Part shown: positions 39,954 through 49,652 of the stretch, piece after piece
Position numbering within the stretch: the first letter of the stretch is position 1
Layout of the letters: each line of letters starts with the position of its first letter
NCBI RefSeq assembly: GCF_015354245.1
Contig: NZ_JADKYZ010000009.1
Coordinates: 1 to 64,000, forward strand
Direction: 5' to 3'
From: Diaphorobacter caeni
GTDB taxonomy: Bacteria; Pseudomonadota; Gammaproteobacteria; Burkholderiales; Burkholderiaceae_C
Length of the DNA stretch: 64,000 nucleotides
The notes under the pieces: generated by a model
Seen by the model: the letters and a program-made list of their open reading frames with translations, nothing else
Databases searched by the model: none
Told to the model about the DNA's origin: nothing
Program-made: the position numbers and the translations under genes

Positions 39954-40535
39954 TCAGAACGGCAGCGAGATGCCGCCCGGCAGCTTGGGCATGCCGCCAC
40001 CGCCACCGCCGCCCGTCGGCACGGGCATTTCCTGCACGTTGGACGTCACCGACACCTTGCTCGCGCCCACCGCCACCTTCACGATGGCTGTATCAAAGGA
40101 CGGCTGAAACACCGCGAACCGACCGAGCTCCTTGGGTGCCGGAAGCGGCGCAATGCCGCGCCATACGGCCTTGTCCAGATCGCGATAGGCCACGAACACG
40201 CCCAGCAGGCGCTCGTCACCCGAGGCCTTGCCCATGAGCACCTTGGCCTCGCCGGGCTGCAGCGTGATGGTTTCCTTGGAGACCAGCTCGGAGCCCAGAA
40301 TCTGGTCGTCCTTCTCGTAGAGCGTGAAAAAGTCCGCGCTGCTGAACGCGCTCATGCCGCGCAGGCGATAGACCTTCACCTGCACCGGCGACGGCTTGCC
40401 GTTGCGATCCGGGTTGAGTCCCTCGTCCGCCGTCAGCACCACCGTATAGGGCGCAGGCATGGACGCACGCGGACCTGCGCATCCGGCCAACAACATCGCA
40501 CCAACAACGACCACCCCAGTCAGCAGCTTCTTCAT
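39954..40535 (-). CDS. tssJ: TssJ outer-membrane lipoprotein
   Basis: A 193-residue lipoprotein with signal MKKLLTGVVVVGAMLLAGCA (lipobox LLAGC), then the TssJ beta-sandwich (PYTVVLTADEGLNPDRNGKP, SPVQVKVYRLRGMSAFSSAD, FFTLYEKDDQILGSEL). TssJ sits in the outer membrane and recruits TssM. The C-terminus carries a Gly-rich tail (PTGGGGGGGMPKLPG) unusual for the family. It is the first gene of this T6SS operon; the AT-rich 240 bases before it presumably carry the promoter. Confidence 0.92.
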   Translation of the reverse strand: MKKLLTGVVVVGAMLLAGCAGPRASMPAPYTVVLTADEGLNPDRNGKPSPVQVKVYRLRGMSAFSSADFFTLYEKDDQILGSELVSKETITLQPGEAKVLMGKASGDERLLGVFVAYRDLDKAVWRGIAPLPAPKELGRFAVFQPSFDTAIVKVAVGASKVSVTSNVQEMPVPTGGGGGGGMPKLPGGISLPF

Positions 40536-40778
40536 GATCTCGCAACTCTATGAATGTGACTAGCTCAATAGCAATATCTAATTATTACAGAGCATTGTGT
40601 CAGGCCGATTGAATTGCGCAACCATTAGTTGAAAGTTATCGGGTTTTGCAACGAAAGTCGATGTAAATATTTGTCATTGCAAGAAACCAAACAACGTAAG
40701 TTGTTGCTGTAAATAACCAATTCGAGAATCAAAGGCGGAGACGCGCACCGTCGGTGCTTCCCCGGTCGCCGTCCGCAG
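40536..40778. promoter_or_regulatory. AT-rich control region of the T6SS operon
   Basis: About 240 bases of markedly AT-rich DNA without any supported ORF separate the T6SS operon (start 40535) from the HD-type gene (ends at 40779). Low GC against GC-rich neighbours suggests a silenced or H-NS/MvaT-type regulated promoter, as known for other T6SS loci. No exact promoter boxes are assigned. Confidence 0.4.
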
Positions 40779-41411
40779 TCAGAACCAGGACAGCGCTTTT
40801 TGCAGATTTTGACGTGCCCGCGCTTCCAGCAGCGCACGGAAATGCTCCGTGCCATAGATGTGCGGCCGGTCTGCAAAGCTGCGCAGCACTTCCCTGCGCT
40901 TGATTACAAAAAGTGGCTTGGGCACCCAGGCGTATTCGGCCCGGACCTGCTTTTCATACTCGGCAAACCGAGCGGGTTCAGCCGCGAGGATGCTCAGGTC
41001 CACATCGACAAGCAGGCGCGCATCGGCGTCGACCGGCTCGGCGCTGTGCTGCGTCGCGAGAATCAGGCGCTCGACCTCGACGCAGACGGCCTCGCAAGCG
41101 CCCTGCTCCTTCAGGACCCGCAAGGCCCAGTCTGCGCTCAGCGCCTCGTTGTCCTTGCCCTTGGGGTCGTAGATCGCGTCATGGAACCACAAAGCCAGCT
41201 CCACCGCGCCGGGCGAGCGGCACTGCGGCAGCACCGGCTCCAGCAACGCGAGCGTCTCGCGTAGATGCTGGGGCGTGTGATAGTGACGCTGTGGCTCGCA
41301 GTAGGCGCGCAGCAAATCCTGCCGCACCGGCTCCGGCGGCGGCAGACCGAGCGCCTGCCAGGCCCGCGACCACGAAGCCTCGAAAAATGGCGCGTCGCTG
41401 GGCTCAGGCAT
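40779..41411 (-). CDS. HD-type metal-dependent phosphohydrolase-like protein
   Basis: A 210-residue protein with RHYHTPQHLRETL (His) and LALWFHDAIYDPKG (HD), later ERLILATQHSAEP and DVDLSILAAE (Asp), the pattern of the predicted HD-superfamily hydrolases grouped as COG4339, whose animal-receptor-like name in databases is misleading. It probably hydrolyses a phosphate ester or nucleotide, but the substrate is unknown. Its start overlaps the SUFU gene stop by 8 bases, so the two are cotranscribed and translationally coupled. Confidence 0.8.
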   Translation of the reverse strand: MPEPSDAPFFEASWSRAWQALGLPPPEPVRQDLLRAYCEPQRHYHTPQHLRETLALLEPVLPQCRSPGAVELALWFHDAIYDPKGKDNEALSADWALRVLKEQGACEAVCVEVERLILATQHSAEPVDADARLLVDVDLSILAAEPARFAEYEKQVRAEYAWVPKPLFVIKRREVLRSFADRPHIYGTEHFRALLEARARQNLQKALSWF

Positions 41412-42537
41412 CGCCGGGAGCGCCGAAGACTTCCTGCACCCGCCCGCTCTGGTCCTTGATCTGCGAAGGCTCCACGCGCCAGATCAGGTGGTTGATGCCG
41501 GGAACCACATAGTCCGCACCGCGCGGCTTGAGGGTGTCGAGAAGCGCCTGCAACTCGCGTGGGCCGAGGCTCACGACCAGCGTCTGCGGGTCTTCCCATT
41601 CATGCTGGCTGCCGGCATCCGCAGGCTCGAAGATCAGCGCAAAATCATCGCCAGCGACGCTCAGGTCCTTGCCGTGCGGCAGCCGTCCCGGCAGCAGGCC
41701 CAGCAGATCCCGCACGAGCAAGGCCCCCATCGTCACGGTGATCTTTTCGGCGCGCAGCAGTTTCTTTTCGGACTTCAGGGTGAGCACGCTTCCGTAGAGC
41801 ACGCCGGTGTTCGATCCTTCCTTCTCCGCGCCCTGATCAATGGCGGCCTTCACCTCGGGCCGCGCGTGCAGGCTCGCGCGGTGGATGTCGGTCACCCACA
41901 GCGGCATCTGCGGCTCGAGCGCCGACAGCAGCCCGCGCAGATTCCAGCGCTTGCCCTCTGCCAGTTCGTCCGCGGTGATGCCGACGATCTGCAGGAACTC
42001 CACCCGGCCATAAGGCGAGACCGTCGCGGGAAACTGTGGATCGGCCACAAAGCCCATCTCGGTGATCTGCGTGTCCGCCCCCGCCTTGATCGGGCCATTG
42101 GCGGTCATCCAGTGCCCGGCAGCGAACACGTTGCCGCTCTGGAAGACGTAGCGCGCGATGTTCTGCAGAAAGTTCAATGGCCAGGACGGCGGCGTCGTTT
42201 CCCCGTCTTCGATGGGCAACCGGAAAGTGAGCTCGAAGCCATAACCGCTGCGCTTTTCCTCATCCGGTTCACCGCTCTCGTCACCCTCGTCCTCATCTTC
42301 GCCATACAGATCGCTGAATCCGTAGGTCAGATAGTGCCAATGCGGCTTCGAACCCGCGTCGCCCGCGTTGCGGTAGACACTGATGCCCTGCAGCGGATCG
42401 TTTCCACCCAGCCGGTAGCTGATCGCCGTGCCGTAGTGCTGTGGCTCCTGCCCGCCGTAGACCTTCTCGGCGACGGCATCAATGGCATCCCAGCCCAGCG
42501 TGGAATCGTCGTCATCAGTGTCTGGCACATCGGTCAT
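41404..42537 (-). CDS. SUFU-domain protein
   Basis: A 377-residue acidic protein: GWDAIDAVAEKVYGGQEPQH, then LGGNDPLQGISVYRNAGD and PHWHYLTYGFSDLYG are typical of suppressor-of-fused (SUFU) domain proteins; the following EGDESGEPDEEKRSGYGFEL and FLQNIARYVFQSGNVFAAGH fit the rest of the domain (about residues 10-190). The C-terminal half is a second, less clear domain. In bacteria SUFU proteins are known mostly as immunity proteins in polymorphic toxin systems (family knowledge). It has no toxin neighbour in the window but lies beside the T6SS operon. Confidence 0.8.
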   Translation of the reverse strand: MTDVPDTDDDDSTLGWDAIDAVAEKVYGGQEPQHYGTAISYRLGGNDPLQGISVYRNAGDAGSKPHWHYLTYGFSDLYGEDEDEGDESGEPDEEKRSGYGFELTFRLPIEDGETTPPSWPLNFLQNIARYVFQSGNVFAAGHWMTANGPIKAGADTQITEMGFVADPQFPATVSPYGRVEFLQIVGITADELAEGKRWNLRGLLSALEPQMPLWVTDIHRASLHARPEVKAAIDQGAEKEGSNTGVLYGSVLTLKSEKKLLRAEKITVTMGALLVRDLLGLLPGRLPHGKDLSVAGDDFALIFEPADAGSQHEWEDPQTLVVSLGPRELQALLDTLKPRGADYVVPGINHLIWRVEPSQIKDQSGRVQEVFGAPGDA

Positions 42538-42592
42538 GCGCGTTCCTTCATCATGGTGATAGCGCGAATACTAACGAATTGCCGAGTTCAAT

Positions 42593-43501
42593 TTATTCCA
42601 GCGGTTTGAACAGCGCCGAAAGCAGGTCGCGCAGCTTCATGACGCGGGGTCGGCGCAATGCCTCGAAATGCCAGCTCAGGCCAAACGCATAGCGTGGAAA
42701 CGCCACCGGACAGGGCGATGAAGCGAACAGTCCCAAGCGGCACAGCGCCGCCGCCGCGTGGCTGGGAATGGTGGAGATGCGATCCCCTCCCCTGAGAAGA
42801 AACGGCAGGCCCGAGAAGTGCGTGGTCGCGGCATGCACGGTCCGCCTGAGTCCGTGTTCGGCGAGCACCTCGTCGGTGACGCCGGTCAGCCCGGAAAACG
42901 AGACCAGCAAATGCTCGCGCGCAAGAAACTCTTCGAGCGTGAACGCGCCCTGCTCCGGCCTGCGGAACGCCGGATCGTAGACGATGGCGTAGTCCGCGCT
43001 GCCCAGCGACAGATGGCGGATGCGCGCATCGTTGATGCTGCCCGAGGTGATCGCCAGATCGATCTCGCGGTCGTGCAGCGCGGCGGCGGCCATCGCGCTG
43101 TTGGTCTGCCGGAACACGATGCGCGTGCGCGGCAGCTGCTCCCGTGCCAGAGCGATGATCTGCGCTCCGTAGGCCATCTCGAAATCGTCGGAAAGCCCGA
43201 TGCGCACGATCTCCTGCGGTTTGGCAGGTTCGTCGCCCACGCTCGCCAAGGTCTCCTCGACGATGCGCAGCGCCTCGTTGATGGCTGGCTGCAGCAGCAC
43301 CGCGCGCGGCGTGGGCTGCAGGCCGCGCTGCGTGCGCTTGAACAGCGGATCGCCATAGAGCACGCGCAGCCGCTTGAGCGACGCGCTCACCGCCGCCTGG
43401 CTGATGCCCAGCCGTTCGGCCGCGCGCGTGGCATTCAGCTCGCTCGAAAGCATCTGGAACACCCGCAGTAGGTTGAGATCGACGCGCCTGTCATCAAGCA
43501 T
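42593..43501 (-). CDS. LysR-family transcriptional regulator
   Basis: A 302-residue LysR protein: HTH (RVDLNLLRVFQMLSSELNAT, then AERLGISQAAVSASLKRLRV, residues 6-65) and an effector domain (IVRIGLSDDFEMAYGAQIIA onward). It is divergent from the EamA transporter gene, with about 60 bases between the two starts, so it probably regulates that exporter and itself. The effector is unknown. Confidence 0.88.
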   Translation of the reverse strand: MLDDRRVDLNLLRVFQMLSSELNATRAAERLGISQAAVSASLKRLRVLYGDPLFKRTQRGLQPTPRAVLLQPAINEALRIVEETLASVGDEPAKPQEIVRIGLSDDFEMAYGAQIIALAREQLPRTRIVFRQTNSAMAAAALHDREIDLAITSGSINDARIRHLSLGSADYAIVYDPAFRRPEQGAFTLEEFLAREHLLVSFSGLTGVTDEVLAEHGLRRTVHAATTHFSGLPFLLRGGDRISTIPSHAAAALCRLGLFASSPCPVAFPRYAFGLSWHFEALRRPRVMKLRDLLSALFKPLE

Positions 43502-43563
43502 GTTGATAACTGATAGTTTTCATACTTGTTTTGATTATGCCAAGCAGCTCCTACCATGCTGCA

Positions 43564-44475
43564 ATGCAGCGCAAACACATTCTTCTGGCCATTCTCGTCA
43601 CCGCGATCTGGGGTATCAACTTCTCGGTGATTCGCATCGGCCTCGGCACGTTTCCGCCGCTCCTGCTGCTGGCGCTGCGCTTCGTGCTCGCCTGCCTGCC
43701 CGCGCTGTTCCTGCCGCGCCCGAAAAACATCTCCTGGCCGCGCCTGATCGCCATCGCCTCCACGCTGTTCATCGGACAGTTCTCGCTGCTGTTCCTGAGC
43801 ATGGCCCACGGCCTGTCCGCTGGACTTGCTGCGGTCATCCTGCAGGCGCAGGCCTTTCTCACCATGCTTTTCGCGTCCACGGCCTTTGGCGAGAAGATCC
43901 GCGTGAACCACGTCATCGGCAGCCTGCTTGCCTGCTGCGGGCTCGCCCTCATCGTCACATCGGCGGGCGGCGCGCAGTTCACGCTGCTGGGCTTCGCGCT
44001 GTGCATCGGCGCGGCGGTCAGTTGGGCTCTGGGCAACGTGCTGCTGCGCGGCTCGGGCTCCGCCGACATGATGGCGCTGATGGCCTGGCTCAGCCTGATT
44101 CCGCCTCTGCCGCTGCTCGCGATGTCGGCACTCATGGAAGGACCGGAGCGCATGCTGCACGCCCTCACCCACATCCAGCCCAGCGGCATCTTTGCTGTGC
44201 TCTATCTCGCGGTGCTGTCGACCACCATCGGCTACGGCATCTGGGGCAAACTGATCAGCGAGTACCCCGCCTCCAAGATCGCGCCCTTCTCGCTGCTTGT
44301 GCCGGTGTTCGGACTGACGGCTTCGGCCCTGCTGCTCGGTGAACGGTTCAATGCAGGCGAACTGGCTGGCGCCCTGGCGGTGCTCGCGGGACTGGTGGTG
44401 CTGATCGGCTCGCGCGAGCAACTGGCGAAGCTGTTTCAGGCGCTCGGACTGATCGGTGCGCGGAAGACGGTTTGA
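43564..44475 (+). CDS. EamA (DMT-superfamily) transporter, probable amino acid/metabolite exporter
   Basis: About 303 residues from the ATG at 43564 (an earlier start 11 codons upstream is less likely). Ten hydrophobic helices in two EamA repeats; the first opens HILLAILVTAIWGINFSVIR and the second AVSWALGNVLLRG, with SLLVPVFGLTASALLLGERF near the end. Close to the RhaT/YdcZ-like exporters, e.g. for O-acetylserine/cysteine. The divergent LysR suggests inducible efflux of a metabolite or toxic analogue; the real substrate is unknown. Confidence 0.85.
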   Translation: MQRKHILLAILVTAIWGINFSVIRIGLGTFPPLLLLALRFVLACLPALFLPRPKNISWPRLIAIASTLFIGQFSLLFLSMAHGLSAGLAAVILQAQAFLTMLFASTAFGEKIRVNHVIGSLLACCGLALIVTSAGGAQFTLLGFALCIGAAVSWALGNVLLRGSGSADMMALMAWLSLIPPLPLLAMSALMEGPERMLHALTHIQPSGIFAVLYLAVLSTTIGYGIWGKLISEYPASKIAPFSLLVPVFGLTASALLLGERFNAGELAGALAVLAGLVVLIGSREQLAKLFQALGLIGARKTV

Positions 44476-44575
44476 AGGGATCAGCGCCCTCCCGCCTTCT
44501 TGCCCTCCCGCCGGCGCATCTCCCCCGCTCCTTCCCTATTGGCAGAGCGTGCCAAGTTCGCTTAGGCTCATTCCC

Positions 44576-45364
44576 ATGAACACCTCCACTCCACAGTCCC
44601 CCATCCACTTCGGCCTCGGCAATCGCGTCTGCATCGTCACCGGCGGCGCGCAGGGCATCGGCGCGGCCTGCGCACAGCGCTTTGCTCGCGAGAACGCCAA
44701 GGTCATCGTCTCCGACGTGAACGACGCCATCGGCAGGCAACTCGCCGAAAGCATCGGCGGCGTCTACATCCACTGCGATGTGGGCAACAAGTCGGAGGTC
44801 GATGCGCTGGTCAGCCAGGTGATGGCGCTGCACGGCCGCATCGATGTGCTGGTCAACAACGCGGGCATTTTCAAAGTGGCCGATTTTCTGGACATCGCAG
44901 AGGAAGATTTTGACGCCGTGCTGCGCGTGAACATCAAGGGCGCCTTTCTCATGGGCCAGGCCGTCGCGCGCGAAATGGCCAAGCAAGGCTCGGGCAGCAT
45001 CATCAATATGAGCTCGGTGAACAGCGTGCTCGCCATCCCCAACCTCGCCAGCTACAACGTCAGCAAGGGCGGCATCAACCAGCTCACGCGCGTGATGGCG
45101 CTGTCGCTGGCCGACAAGGGCGTGCGCGTCAACGCGGTCGCCCCCGGCACCATCGCCACCGAGCTCGCCGCCAAGGCCGTGCTCACCAGCGAGGAGGCCA
45201 AGAACAAGGTGATGAGCCGCACTCCGATGCGGCGCCTCGGCACCCCCGAAGAGGTGGCCGACGCCGTGGCCTGGCTGGCAAGCGATGCCTCCGGCTACGT
45301 GACGGCCGACATCATCACCATCGACGGCGGGCGCATGGCGCTGAACTACACCGTGCCGGTGTGA
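44576..45364 (+). CDS. Short-chain dehydrogenase/reductase
   Basis: About 262 residues from the ATG at 44576 (a longer frame upstream is Pro-rich and not family-like). NAD(P) motif VCIVTGGAQGIGAACAQRFA, acidic residue after the second strand (IVSDVNDAIG, favouring NAD), NNAGIF, MSSVNSVLAIPNLASYNVSK (catalytic Ser, Tyr-x-x-x-Lys), and VTADIITIDGG near the end. A classical SDR that oxidises or reduces a hydroxyl/carbonyl group; substrate unknown. It follows the EamA gene by about 100 bases. Confidence 0.88.
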   Translation: MNTSTPQSPIHFGLGNRVCIVTGGAQGIGAACAQRFARENAKVIVSDVNDAIGRQLAESIGGVYIHCDVGNKSEVDALVSQVMALHGRIDVLVNNAGIFKVADFLDIAEEDFDAVLRVNIKGAFLMGQAVAREMAKQGSGSIINMSSVNSVLAIPNLASYNVSKGGINQLTRVMALSLADKGVRVNAVAPGTIATELAAKAVLTSEEAKNKVMSRTPMRRLGTPEEVADAVAWLASDASGYVTADIITIDGGRMALNYTVPV

Positions 45365-45421
45365 TCGCGGCCGTTAACCCGCACGTTCACAACCATCGCG
45401 AGATGACGGCAAAATAGCGCC

Positions 45422-45874
45422 ATGCGACTACTCCACACGATGCTGCGCGTTGGCGATCTCCAGCGCTCGATTGATTTCTACACCCAAGTGCTTGGCATGA
45501 CATTGCTGCGCAAGTCCGAAAATCCCGAATACAAGTACTCGCTGGCTTTCGTCGGCTACGAGGGCGGGAATCCCGGTCAGGCCGAGATCGAGCTGACCTA
45601 CAACTGGGGCACCGACAGCTACGAACTGGGCACCGCCTACGGCCATATTGCGCTCGGCGTGCCCGATGCCTACGCCGCCTGCGAGAAGATCAAGGCCAAC
45701 GGCGGCAACGTCACCCGCGAGGCCGGACCGGTCAAGGGCGGCTCCACCGTGATCGCCTTCGTGACGGATCCGGACGGCTACAAGATCGAACTGATCCAGG
45801 AAAACTCCCGCAGCCACGCCAACGAGCGTCAGGGCTCGGAAGGCGGAACATACGATCCGCTGCGCAACTCCTGA
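45422..45874 (+). CDS. gloA: Lactoylglutathione lyase (glyoxalase I)
   Basis: A 150-residue glyoxalase [61 protein letters not shown] and [12 protein letters not shown] with the metal-binding His and Glu residues of the bacterial (Ni-type, short) enzyme. It converts the glutathione hemithioacetal of methylglyoxal to S-lactoylglutathione in the cytoplasm. A terminator-like hairpin follows at 45894. Confidence 0.93.
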   Translation: MRLLHTMLRVGDLQRSIDFYTQVLGMTLLRKSENPEYKYSLAFVGYEGGNPGQAEIELTYNWGTDSYELGTAYGHIALGVPDAYAACEKIKANGGNVTREAGPVKGGSTVIAFVTDPDGYKIELIQENSRSHANERQGSEGGTYDPLRNS

Positions 45875-45893
45875 GTTTCCCAGTCAAAGGCAG

Positions 45894-45913
45894 AAGCCGC
45901 TTTCGGGCGGCTT
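45894..45913 (+). terminator. Terminator-like hairpin after gloA
   Basis: AAGCCGC (45894-45900) pairs with GCGGCTT (45907-45913) around TTTCGG, followed by T-rich bases. It ends the gloA transcript. Confidence 0.75.
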
Positions 45914-45948
45914 TCTTTCGCCATTCTGCATCCCACCCAGACCCGGCG

Positions 45949-46297
45949 TATAATCCTTGAATGCGCTAGGCACACTCTCGCCTTTTCTTAGCGCCTGTCT
46001 GACCCGACTAGGCCCCTTGGCTAGCGGGTCCAACTTCCTTCAAGAACGATTCGCCGAATCGCTTCTTTGTCCTGCGGTGAGTGTCTTCGAGCCCCACTGC
46101 GCGGGCTCTCACCCTGCTTCCGACATGGGCCTCATCCGTTGACGCCGTCGTGAAGCTGCATTCCCTTTTTTTGTTGTCAGCACTCTAGGCAGTGAGTGCA
46201 TCGCGCATGCGTCCAGCTCCCCAAGCGAGTTGGTCGCCACGCATTCAGGCCACTCGCCAGTTCTGCTGAAGAGTGCCGTAGTAACCCAAGGAGAACC
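45949..46297 (+). promoter_or_regulatory. TATAAT promoter element and long structured leader of infA
   Basis: A perfect TATAAT (45949-45954) would start transcription near 45961, leaving a leader of more than 330 nucleotides before the infA GTG. It contains strong successive hairpins: GACCCG...CGGGTC with nested CTAGGCC/GGCTAG (46001-46031), CGATTCG-C-CGAATCG (46048-46062, extended by AAGAA/TTCTT-like pairs), and GAGCCC/GGGCTC (near 46089-46109, flanked by GTGAG/CTCAC). A T-run at about 46164 follows, after which more leader reaches infA. A 61-codon frame from 45957 has no ribosome-binding site. A cis-acting or independent structured RNA is likely. Confidence 0.55.
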
Positions 46298-46564
46298 GTG
46301 TCCAAAGAAGAATTGATTGAAATGCAAGGCCGGGTCGATGAAGTGTTGCCCGACTCACGCTATCGCGTCACGTTGGAAAACGGACATCAGCTCATCGCCT
46401 ACACAGGCGGCAAAATGCGCAAATTCCGAATCCGCATTCTGGCTGGCGACAAGGTCACGCTGGAGATGTCTCCCTACGATCTGACCAAAGGCCGTGTGAC
46501 GTTCCGCCACATCGAAACCCGTTCCGGCGCGCCCGCCAAGACGCCGTTTCGCAAGCGGCACTGA
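46298..46564 (+). CDS. infA: Translation initiation factor IF-1
   Basis: 88 residues from a GTG at 46298 with AAGGAG just upstream. [40 protein letters not shown], and [19 protein letters not shown] are standard IF-1 (S1-type OB fold), which occupies the ribosomal A site during initiation. The C-terminal extension ([17 protein letters not shown]) is slightly longer than in E. coli. Burkholderiales often carry two infA genes; this copy, paired with an RRM gene and behind a long structured leader, looks like the cold-responsive paralogue rather than the one in the ribosomal operon (inference). Confidence 0.93.
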   Translation: MSKEELIEMQGRVDEVLPDSRYRVTLENGHQLIAYTGGKMRKFRIRILAGDKVTLEMSPYDLTKGRVTFRHIETRSGAPAKTPFRKRH

Positions 46565-46650
46565 TCGATCACTTTTCTTTCGCCCTCCAATCCATCCAAT
46601 GTTTCGGACCGGCATTCGCCGATCCGATTCCATCCAACCAGGAAATCCTT

Positions 46651-46971
46651 ATGAACAACCGCCTGTACGTCGGCAACCTCTCCTACTCGACCACCAACGA
46701 ATCGCTGCTGCAAGCCTTCGGTGAATTCGGCAACGTCGCCAGCGCCAAGCTGGTGATGGACCGTGAAACCGGTCGCTCCAAGGGCTTTGCCTTTGTGGAA
46801 ATGGAAACCGACGCTGAAGCGCAAGCCGCCATCAACGCACTGGACGGCCAGTCCCTCGACGGCCGCGCCATCAAGGTGAACGTGGCACGTCCTCCAGAGC
46901 GTCGCGAAGGCGGCTTCGGTGGTGGCAACCGCTCCGGCGGCGGCGGCTACCGTGGTGGCGATCGTTACTGA
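46651..46971 (+). CDS. RRM RNA-binding protein with glycine-rich tail
   Basis: A 106-residue protein: one RRM with RNP-2 (NRLYVGNLSY, residues 3-12) and RNP-1 (GRSKGFAFVEME, about 41-52), and a Gly/Arg-rich tail (GGFGGGNRSGGGGYRGGDRY). This is the bacterial glycine-rich RNA-binding type, often cold-induced, thought to act as an RNA chaperone. It follows infA by 86 bases, and AGGAAA precedes the ATG. A bidirectional terminator with a TTCG loop follows. Confidence 0.92.
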   Translation: MNNRLYVGNLSYSTTNESLLQAFGEFGNVASAKLVMDRETGRSKGFAFVEMETDAEAQAAINALDGQSLDGRAIKVNVARPPERREGGFGGGNRSGGGGYRGGDRY

Positions 46972-46994
46972 TCGGCCCAGGCCCACAGCCTCAA

Positions 46995-47030
46995 AAACAC
47001 AAAAACCGCCTTCGGGCGGTTTTTGTGTTT
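46995..47030. terminator. Bidirectional rho-independent terminator
   Basis: A 16-bp perfect stem (46995-47010 with 47015-47030) capped by TTCG, with A- and T-rich ends on both sides. It serves the RRM gene on the plus strand and the eda end on the minus strand. Confidence 0.93.
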
Positions 47031-47076
47031 TAAGCAAGCAAGCCTTGAGTCATGCCGCCCAAGGCTTTTTGCTGTC

Positions 47077-47711
47077 TCAGCCGCGCGGCTTGAGCAGCGC
47101 GGTATCCCATGCCAAGCGCGTAATGTGCGCCCAGTCCTTGGCTGCGACCACATCGGCAGGGACGAGCCACGAGCCGCCCACGCAGATCACGTTGGAGAGC
47201 GCGAGAAACTCCGCCGCATTGCTCGGGGTGACGCCGCCAGTGGGGCAGAACTTCACGTCGAAGAACGGGCCCTGCCAGGCCTTGAGCATGGGGATGCCAC
47301 CCGACTGCATGGCCGGGAAGAATTTGAGGTGGTTGAAGCCCGCCTCCATCGCCATCATCACTTCGCTGCCGGTAGCCACGCCAGGCAGCAGCGGCAGATT
47401 CACGTCGCGCGCGGCCTGGGCCATCTTTTCGGTGAACCCCGGGCTCACGGCGAAGCGCGCACCAGCGTCCGCAGCGGCCCTGGCATCGGCCGCAGTGCGG
47501 ATGGTGCCCGCACCCACGACGGCTTCAGGCACATCGCGCGCGATGGCTTCGATGCAGGCCAGAGCCTGCGGTGTGCGCAGCGTCACTTCAAGCATGCGCA
47601 CGCCACCTTCCACGAGGGCCTTGGCCATCGGGACGGCGTCGTTGACGTCATTGAGGACGATGACGGGAATGACGGGCGCGTCGCTCATCACGTCGAGTGC
47701 GGTCAATTGTT

Positions 47712-47721
<10 letters not shown>
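47077..47721 (-). CDS. eda: 2-dehydro-3-deoxy-phosphogluconate (KDPG) aldolase
   Basis: About 214 residues from the ATG at 47721; the open frame continues upstream through the edd 3' end, but the family starts here. [38 protein letters not shown] (Glu), [32 protein letters not shown] (Schiff-base Lys in LKFFPA) and [18 protein letters not shown] are standard KDPG aldolase. It splits KDPG to pyruvate and glyceraldehyde 3-phosphate, the second step of the Entner-Doudoroff pathway. It overlaps edd by 10 bases and ends the gluconate operon. Confidence 0.95.
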
Positions 47722-49517
<1,796 letters not shown>

Positions 49518-49652
49518 GCTCTCTGGTCACGCGGTGGGCGTGGCTTGTAGGTGTGGGGTTGGCGTCCATCGTAATACCGTCATGCGACGGCAGATGGAAA
49601 GAAACCTGCATCCAACGAGCAGGTTTCTGTTTGGTTCAGTGTGAAGCGCGGC

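Noticed and set aside
45957-46142. 61-codon frame in the infA leader
   Set aside because: No ribosome-binding site, lies across strong hairpins; better explained as structured RNA.
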